From the NCBI GenBank assembly GCA_964354655.1, contig CAYHAL010000038.1, positions 1 to 10,258 on the forward strand: a DNA stretch of 10,258 nucleotides, given 5' to 3'. Shown here in pieces: positions 5,556-10,258 of this stretch. The notes below the pieces were generated by a model that was not told the origin of the DNA, searched no databases, and worked only from the letters and a program-made list of their open reading frames with translations. Positions within the stretch are counted from its first letter, which is position 1. Every line of letters starts with the position of its first letter. The stretch comes from E44-bin46 sp964354655 (GTDB lineage Bacteria > Chloroflexota > Dehalococcoidia > Dehalococcoidales > E44-bin46). Both the position numbers and the translations under genes were made by a program.

Positions 5556-6113
5556 ATGAGAGGTTTTCTCCGCGAAGCTTTGATTATTATCGCCGTGGCT
5601 ATAGTAGTCTTTGTTGTCTCGCGAACCGCAATCCAGAGTTTCGTCGTCGTCGGCGCCAGTATGGAGCCCAGCTTTGAGGAAGGGCAGCGACTATTAATTA
5701 GCAAAGCTATCTATCGCTTCCGCGAACCTCAGAGGGGGGATGTAATTGTGTTTCACCCCCCCACTGACCAGCGAGCTGACTACATTAAGCGCATCATTGC
5801 TTTACCCGGCGACACTGTCGAGATAAAAGAGGGAGCGGTATACGTTAATGGTTCCGAACTATACGAGCCGTATATTGAAGGCCCTCCCAGGTATACCCTC
5901 GGTGAGGAAACAATTCCAGCCAATAATTACTTTGTCCTTGGTGATAACCGCAATAATAGCAACGACTCCCATAATAACTGGACGGCAAAACGCAAAGACA
6001 TAATCGGCAAGGCTTGGCTATCAATCTGGCCACCGAGTGAATGGGGGCTTGCCCCTAATTACCCGTTGCAAGAACAATTATCTTCGACCAAACTCATTCC
6101 TCAGCTGCCCTAA
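5556..6113 (+). CDS. lepB: Signal peptidase I
   Basis: This membrane-bound serine protease removes signal peptides from secreted preproteins at the outer face of the cytoplasmic membrane. The 185-residue protein has one N-terminal transmembrane segment (about residues 7-24) and the family boxes in order: GASMEPSF with nucleophile Ser35, RGDVIVF (60-66), YIKRIIALPGD with general-base Lys78, and VLGDNRNNSNDS (127-138). The single membrane anchor and short length are of the Gram-positive/Chloroflexota type rather than the longer enterobacterial form. AAGGA (5540-5544) is 11 bases from the ATG, a slightly long spacing. Its last 36 bases overlap the end of mutL on the other strand. A 7-bp hairpin (6100-6119) straddles the stop codon. 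Confidence 0.96.
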   Translation: MRGFLREALIIIAVAIVVFVVSRTAIQSFVVVGASMEPSFEEGQRLLISKAIYRFREPQRGDVIVFHPPTDQRADYIKRIIALPGDTVEIKEGAVYVNGSELYEPYIEGPPRYTLGEETIPANNYFVLGDNRNNSNDSHNNWTAKRKDIIGKAWLSIWPPSEWGLAPNYPLQEQLSSTKLIPQLP

Positions 6114-7784
6114 GCTGAGACGAATCATCGTCGGTCGACCATGGGGGCAGGTGTGAGGGGTTGTTATTTGCTCCAGTTGCCGCACCAGCCCACGCACTTC
6201 GTCATCAGTCAATACCTGCCCGGCTTTCACCGCACTGTGGCAGGCAATAGATATAGCTATCCTTTCCCCCCAATCACCCCTCTCCCCTCCGGAATCTAAC
6301 AATTCCCTCACCATTTCTGTCCAGTCCTTATTAGCCAGCAAAGCCGGCACTGCCCGGACTAAAAAGGTCCTTTCACCAAAAGGCTCGATAGAGAAACCAA
6401 ATTGGGCTAGGTTTCCACACTGGGATTTCAAGACCTCCCCCTGTCTGGGATTAACCTCAAATATTACCGGCTGAAGCAGCCCTTGGACCTCTACTTCCCG
6501 CCGTGACCTCTGGTCTTTAATCCTTTCAAACAGGATACGCTCGTGGGCAGCATGCTGGTCAATAAGATATAACCCATCGGATCCCTCAGCGATAATATAG
6601 CTACTTGAGAGCTGACCTAATACCCGTAACGCCGGCAGGGTTACCGCCGGGGTCTGAGGAGCTAACAGTGGCGAAGGGGTAACAATGCCCTCAGCCTCGG
6701 CTGATACCGGGAACTCCTGCCTTGGTACTGAAGGCGCTCCGTAGGCAGTAGCTACCTCCTCAATTTTAGGCACTGGCATTAGCCTGATTAGAGTCTGCCG
6801 GACTGCCTTCTGGACAGCACTAAAGACGGCGTGCTCATTCTGAAATTTCACTTCACTTTTTGTCGGGTGGATATTAACATCCACCTCCTTGGGAGGGAGT
6901 GAAAGGTTAATAATAGCCACCGGATGTTTCCCCGCCATCAACAACCCGTGGTAAGCCTCCTCCACCGCCCAGGATAGCCAACGGCTGCTTGTCCAGCGGC
7001 GATTGACAAAGAGGCTGAGGTAATCCCGACTGGAACGGCTTATTCTCGGTGAGCCGACCATACCGGTTACCAAAACCGATGAGATTACTGTCCCACCTTC
7101 CCACCCCTTATCCTCAATCTCCAGCATATTCCGGGCTACTTCTAAGCCATAGACCTCAATTATACTGTCTATCAGCCGACCGCTGCCCGGTGTCGTTAAC
7201 ACCGCCCGGCCATCAATGAACAGGGCAAACTTAACCTCGGGGAAGGCAAGGGCATACCGGCTGACTACATTAGCGATATGGCTATTTTCGGTAACCAGCG
7301 ACTTGAGGAATTTTAATCTTGCCGGAACCTTGCGGAAGAGACCCTTAACCGTAACCGTAGTCCCCTGAGAGCGCCCGTGACTCTCCCGGTTAACCACCGC
7401 TCCATCTTGCAAACTGAGGTAAGTGCCTACCGACTCACCTGCCGCCCGGGTAGCAATATCAACCTGGGCGACAGCGGCGATACTGGGCAGTGCCTCACCA
7501 CGAAAGCCAAGGCTGGAAATAGACTCCAAGTCATCTAGACTGCTTATCTTGCTGGTAGCATACCGATCAAAGGCAAGCTCGACATCGGCTGATGGGATTC
7601 CCGACCCGTTATCCATTACCCGTATCAGGCTCACCCCGCCACCCCTAACCTCAATAGAAATCTGAGATGACCCAGCATCCAGTGAATTCTCTACCAGCTC
7701 TTTCACCACTGATGCCGGTCTCTCCACCACCTCCCCAGCCGCAATCCGGGCTACTACCTGAGGGTCTAAAACTCTAATCGGCAT
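6078..7784 (-). CDS. mutL: DNA mismatch repair protein MutL, endonuclease type
   Basis: MutL links mismatch recognition by MutS to strand incision and excision. The 568-residue protein has an N-terminal GHKL ATPase domain: VVKELVENSLDAG (26-38), MDNGSGI (57-63) and SLGFRGEALPSI (91-102). The transducer domain includes NRRW (261-264) and VDVNIHPTKSEVKF (301-314). A Pro/Ala-rich linker (about 340-385) leads to a C-terminal domain with the metal-dependent endonuclease motif DQHAAHERILFE (409-420), plus ACHSAVKAG (514-522) and CPHGRP (546-551). It is therefore of the latent-nicking type found in bacteria without MutH. The ATG at 7784 gives the canonical MPIRVLDPQVVARIAAGEVV. No Shine-Dalgarno is present and a consensus promoter abuts the start, suggesting a leaderless mRNA. 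No mutS gene is adjacent in the window. The 3' end overlaps lepB by 36 bases. Confidence 0.97.
   Translation of the reverse strand: MPIRVLDPQVVARIAAGEVVERPASVVKELVENSLDAGSSQISIEVRGGGVSLIRVMDNGSGIPSADVELAFDRYATSKISSLDDLESISSLGFRGEALPSIAAVAQVDIATRAAGESVGTYLSLQDGAVVNRESHGRSQGTTVTVKGLFRKVPARLKFLKSLVTENSHIANVVSRYALAFPEVKFALFIDGRAVLTTPGSGRLIDSIIEVYGLEVARNMLEIEDKGWEGGTVISSVLVTGMVGSPRISRSSRDYLSLFVNRRWTSSRWLSWAVEEAYHGLLMAGKHPVAIINLSLPPKEVDVNIHPTKSEVKFQNEHAVFSAVQKAVRQTLIRLMPVPKIEEVATAYGAPSVPRQEFPVSAEAEGIVTPSPLLAPQTPAVTLPALRVLGQLSSSYIIAEGSDGLYLIDQHAAHERILFERIKDQRSRREVEVQGLLQPVIFEVNPRQGEVLKSQCGNLAQFGFSIEPFGERTFLVRAVPALLANKDWTEMVRELLDSGGERGDWGERIAISIACHSAVKAGQVLTDDEVRGLVRQLEQITTPHTCPHGRPTMIRLSLGQLRNEFGRR
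6100..6119. repeat. 7-bp inverted repeat at the lepB stop, within the mutL 3' end
   Basis: CTCAGCT (6100-6106) and AGCTGAG (6113-6119) pair around GCCCTA. The lepB TAA (6111-6113) lies in the loop and stem edge. No T-run follows, so it is at most a weak or factor-assisted terminator for lepB and may be fortuitous, as mutL codons also constrain these bases. Confidence 0.35.
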
Positions 7785-7792
7785 GTTAGCTA

Positions 7793-7821
7793 ATTATACA
7801 CGGTTTCGTGTAAGATGTCAA
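7793..7821 (-). promoter_or_regulatory. Perfect-consensus promoter of mutL with palindromic spacer
   Basis: On the minus strand TTGACA (7816-7821) and TATAAT (7793-7798) both match the sigma-70 consensus fully and are 17 bases apart. Only eight bases separate the -10 box from the mutL ATG (7784), so initiation at the usual distance gives a 5' leader of about 0-3 bases. The 16-base palindrome TACACGAAACCGTGTA (7797-7812) fills most of the spacer and includes two bases of the -10 box, a position suited to a repressor. Which protein would bind is unknown. Confidence 0.85.
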
Positions 7822-7841
7822 TAGCCTTGATGAAATCCCTA

Positions 7842-8011
7842 ACAACCCATCCCCCTGACCCCCTCCCCTATCAAGGGAAGGGGGAATGGAGATAAGAGAC
7901 GGGCGAAGCCCCTCTAAAACCCCTTTTAAGGGGAGTCAAAGAGAGGCGAAGCCTCTCTAAAGTCTCTTCCCCCTCTCCTAGAAGGAGAGGGGGATAAAGG
8001 GGGTGAGGTTT
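7842..8011. repeat. Structured intergenic repeat, copy 2 (170 bp; two 43-bp-spaced units)
   Basis: This non-coding block lies between the pcrA stop and the mutL promoter and has the same modules as 1275-1547, in the same orientation. It begins AACCCATCCCCCTGACCCCCT. Next come AGGGAAGGGGGAATG, unit starts at 7897 and 7940 (43-bp period), and a perfect 11-bp hairpin (7969-7979 with 7983-7993, loop AGA). It ends GGGGGTGAGGTT, which inversely matches the left end imperfectly over about 24 bases. The second unit begins with an 8-bp hairpin closed by GAA (7940-7958). It lacks one 43-bp unit and the 12-bp hairpin insert of copy 1. Being 17 bases past the pcrA stop, it could also act in pcrA transcript ending, although no T-run follows the hairpins. 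Confidence 0.85.
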
Positions 8012-8027
8012 GATAATCCTTAAGGAA

Positions 8028-10199
8028 CTATTCTACCTTCTCCAGTTTAGCAAAGCTCAATGAGAGCTTTTTAATTCCTACCCCCTTGAAAACAACCACT
8101 ACCTCGCTATCATCCTTTACCGGCTGGCAACTTACCACCACCCCGTCGCCAAACTGGTCATGGCGGACATGGTCACCGGCCTTGAATTCTTGAGTGGTTA
8201 CGCCGGGGGCGGTAGGTTTATCCCAAGAGTAGATAGTGGCAGCTATTCGGCTCCCCTCCCCTTGCCACCAACCACCGCCTGAAATCAGGTGCTGGGGTAT
8301 ATCGCTTAGGTAGCGCGATGGCTTATTTACTGTGCTTGAGCCCATCAGACTGCGGCGGAAGGCATAGACCAGATAAACCCTCTGCTTGGCTCTGGTTATA
8401 CCGACGTAACACAGCCGCCGCTCCTCCTCCATCTGCTCGGGGTCGTTAAATGACTTAATATGGGGCAGGATTCCATCCTCCATACCAACAATAAACACCA
8501 CCGGAAACTCCAGCCCTTTAGCCTGGTGGAGGGTAATCAGGGTTACCGCATCTACAGTCTCATCAAGCCCATCCACATCAGATACCAGGGTTACCCCCTC
8601 CAAAAAGGCAGACAAGCCTTCGGGAGGTTTCAAATCACGATATTGCTGGGCAACGGTGCGAAGCTCCAAGATATTTTCCCACCGCTCCTCCCCATCAGGT
8701 TGACCTAATATATACTCCTTATAACCAGAGCGCTCGACAACCAAATCAAGTAAATCAACCAGGTTGAGCTGCTGACTACGGGCGATGAATTCATCCACCA
8801 AGTTTAGAAAGCCAACCAATGCCCTAGTGATGTGGGGATTAAAGAGCTGCTTATCATCTTTGGGCTTGCTTATTAAGCGCAACGCTTCATATTGAGATAC
8901 ACCCATAGACTTTGCCCAGCCAGATAGCTTGGCTAGGGTTTGCTGACCAATGCCACGCTGGGGGACATTGATTGTTCTTAGCAGGCTAACCGTATCATTC
9001 GGGTTCTGGATAAGCTTGAGATAGGCAATAATATCCTTAACCTCTCGTCTCTGGTAGAAGCGGGTACCAGCCACCAGCTTGTAGGGCGTCCCGTAGCGAA
9101 CAAAAGTCTCCTCAAGAGCCCGCGACTGGGCATTAGTCCGATACATTACCGCACAGTCGCCCAGGTTAGCCTTCCCCTGATTCACTAGGCATTCAATCTC
9201 ATTAACCACAAACTGGGCTTCCTCCTGCTCGGTATAGGTCTCAACCACCGTAGTCAGCTCACCCGGTTCGTTTTCTGTCCACAGGCCTTTAGGTTTACGC
9301 CCCGGACTGGCCGAGATTATATGGAATGCTGTTTCCAGAATCTTTTTGGTCGACCGATAGTTCTGCTCCAGCAGCACCAATTTAGCCTTGGGGTAATCCG
9401 TCTCAAAGCTAAGGATATTGCGCAGGTCAGCAAACCGCCACGAGTAGATTGACTGGTCGGGGTCACCAACAACACATATATTGTGATACTTCCCGCCCAG
9501 TTGCTTTATCAGCTCATACTGAACCAGGTTAGTATCCTGAAACTCATCAACCTGGATATGCTGGTATCTTTCCTGGTATCTAGATAAGGTCTCTGGGCAG
9601 TTCCTAAATAGCTGCACCGCCTTCATTAACAGGTCGTCAAAGTCCAGGGCATTACTTTCGGTTAATAGCTGCTGATAGCGTTCATAGACCCGGCTGACCA
9701 CCTCTTCAAAATAGCTGCGGCTGTGCTCAACATAGTCTTTCGGGGTTAGTACCCGAACCTTAGCCGCACTAATGGCTGAGGCTATAGCCCGGGGGGCATA
9801 TTGCTTGGGGTCAAGCCCTACCTCCCCAATACTACGCTTCAGCAAGCTTTCCCGGTCTTCCTCATCATAGATGACAAACCTGGGGTCGACGCCCATTCCC
9901 TTACCATCCACACGAAGGATGCGAGCACAAATAGCGTGAAAGGTGCCTAGAGTTAAATCCTTTACCTGACTGCCGACGAGATGGTAGAGCCTCTCCTTCA
10001 TCTCCCTGGCAGCCTTATTGGTGAAGGTAACCGCCATAATACGGCGAGGGTTAATTCCACAAACCTTAATCAGATAGGCAACCCTATGGGTGATAACCCT
10101 GGTCTTGCCACTGCCCGGACCGGCTAAAATCAGTACCGGACCGCCAATCGCCTCCACCGCCTCCCTTTGCGCTGGGTTAAGTTCCGCCAAAATATCCAT
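8028..10199 (-). CDS. pcrA: ATP-dependent 3'-5' DNA helicase, PcrA/UvrD family (SF1)
   Basis: This 723-residue superfamily 1A helicase unwinds DNA in nucleotide-excision and mismatch repair and in clearing replication blocks. All motifs are visible: LNPAQREAV (Q motif, 7-15), AGPGSGKT (Walker A, 26-33), FTNKAAREMKER (59-70), GTFHAICARIL (85-95), DEFQDTN (Walker B, 218-224), GDPDQSIYSWRFAD (245-258) and QNYRST (279-284). LHQAKGLEFPVVF and CYVGITRAKQRVYL follow near residues 570-635. The C-terminal tail, from about residue 672, carries AGDHVRHDQFGDGVVV, the Tudor-like fold that contacts RNA polymerase in PcrA/UvrD. I prefer pcrA over rep because of this tail, and uvrD is an equally fair name. 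In the usual IYSWRGAD motif, Phe replaces Gly. The ATG at 10199 fits the family N-terminus; no Shine-Dalgarno is seen. Confidence 0.95.
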   Translation of the reverse strand: MDILAELNPAQREAVEAIGGPVLILAGPGSGKTRVITHRVAYLIKVCGINPRRIMAVTFTNKAAREMKERLYHLVGSQVKDLTLGTFHAICARILRVDGKGMGVDPRFVIYDEEDRESLLKRSIGEVGLDPKQYAPRAIASAISAAKVRVLTPKDYVEHSRSYFEEVVSRVYERYQQLLTESNALDFDDLLMKAVQLFRNCPETLSRYQERYQHIQVDEFQDTNLVQYELIKQLGGKYHNICVVGDPDQSIYSWRFADLRNILSFETDYPKAKLVLLEQNYRSTKKILETAFHIISASPGRKPKGLWTENEPGELTTVVETYTEQEEAQFVVNEIECLVNQGKANLGDCAVMYRTNAQSRALEETFVRYGTPYKLVAGTRFYQRREVKDIIAYLKLIQNPNDTVSLLRTINVPQRGIGQQTLAKLSGWAKSMGVSQYEALRLISKPKDDKQLFNPHITRALVGFLNLVDEFIARSQQLNLVDLLDLVVERSGYKEYILGQPDGEERWENILELRTVAQQYRDLKPPEGLSAFLEGVTLVSDVDGLDETVDAVTLITLHQAKGLEFPVVFIVGMEDGILPHIKSFNDPEQMEEERRLCYVGITRAKQRVYLVYAFRRSLMGSSTVNKPSRYLSDIPQHLISGGGWWQGEGSRIAATIYSWDKPTAPGVTTQEFKAGDHVRHDQFGDGVVVSCQPVKDDSEVVVVFKGVGIKKLSLSFAKLEKVE

Positions 10200-10209
10200 C
10201 CTAAAACCT

Positions 10210-10239
10210 ATTATATAGCACCACCGCAGACTGGTTCAA
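10210..10239 (-). promoter_or_regulatory. Promoter of pcrA, close to the start codon
   Basis: On the minus strand TTGAAC (10234-10239, 4 of 6 consensus) and a perfect TATAAT (10210-10215) are 18 bases apart. Only ten bases (AGGTTTTAGG) separate the -10 box from the ATG, so the predicted leader is about 1-4 bases and cannot hold a functional Shine-Dalgarno site. The right edge of the window limits the view upstream. Confidence 0.6.
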
Positions 10240-10258
10240 AGGAGCACAAAGGAATTTC

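Noticed and set aside
5572..5578. A GCGAAGC motif in lepB that could be another repeat-family hairpin
   Set aside because: It lies in conserved coding sequence near the LepB N-terminus and has none of the flanking repeat modules.
7829..8020. Possible target-site duplication around repeat copy 2 (GATGAAATCCCT versus GATAATCCT)
   Set aside because: The two flanks are similar but not identical in length or sequence, and they are not flush with the repeat ends.

Overview
The window is a stretch of bacterial chromosome made mostly of housekeeping genes. Reading against the given strand, it holds a partial tRNA-Val(GAC), a biotin-transporter gene (bioY), a small coiled-coil/CxxC protein, a four-gene riboflavin operon (ribD-ribE-ribBA-ribH), mutL and a pcrA/uvrD-type helicase. 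Two genes are on the given strand: a stand-alone EF-Tu domain-II-like protein and signal peptidase I (lepB). No phage, transposase, CRISPR or toxin-antitoxin genes are visible. Several features fit a Chloroflexota (Dehalococcoidia-like) bacterium: a small translation-factor-like protein known from archaea and some anaerobic bacteria, an endonuclease-type MutL, the gene repertoire, and G/C-rich intergenic repeats. This is an inference from gene content, not a proven placement.

Layout. 1-54 is the 5' part of tRNA-Val, with a clear promoter just upstream (67-95). 119-775 is bioY. 983-1213 is a 76-residue protein of unknown function with its own promoter (1249-1277). 1275-1547 is the first copy of a structured intergenic repeat, lying between two divergent promoters. 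1652-1906 is the EF-Tu domain-II-like gene. 1931-5421 is the tightly packed riboflavin operon, which would convert GTP and ribulose 5-phosphate to riboflavin. RibBA makes both early precursors, RibD deaminates and reduces, RibH makes lumazine and RibE dismutates it. No FMN riboswitch precedes it. 5556-6113 is lepB, which overlaps the end of mutL (6078-7784) tail to tail. 7842-8011 is the second repeat copy, and 8028-10199 is pcrA.

The non-coding DNA is the most informative part. The two repeat copies share an architecture: imperfect terminal inverted repeats, a tandem module with an exact 43-bp period (three starts in copy 1, two in copy 2), and a perfect 11-bp hairpin. That hairpin differs between copies by two fully compensatory base-pair changes. 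The small hairpins in one copy carry TTC loops and those in the other carry GAA loops, so the stable GCGAAGC motif sits on opposite strands. mutL has a perfect TTGACA-N17-TATAAT promoter whose predicted start falls 0-3 bases from the ATG, and pcrA has a similar arrangement. Both repair genes therefore look leaderless, while most other genes here have Shine-Dalgarno sites. A 16-base palindrome fills the mutL promoter spacer and may be an operator. The window does not show a clearly new multi-gene system. The repeat family, the leaderless repair genes and an out-of-frame mini-ORF before ribD are the points most worth checking.
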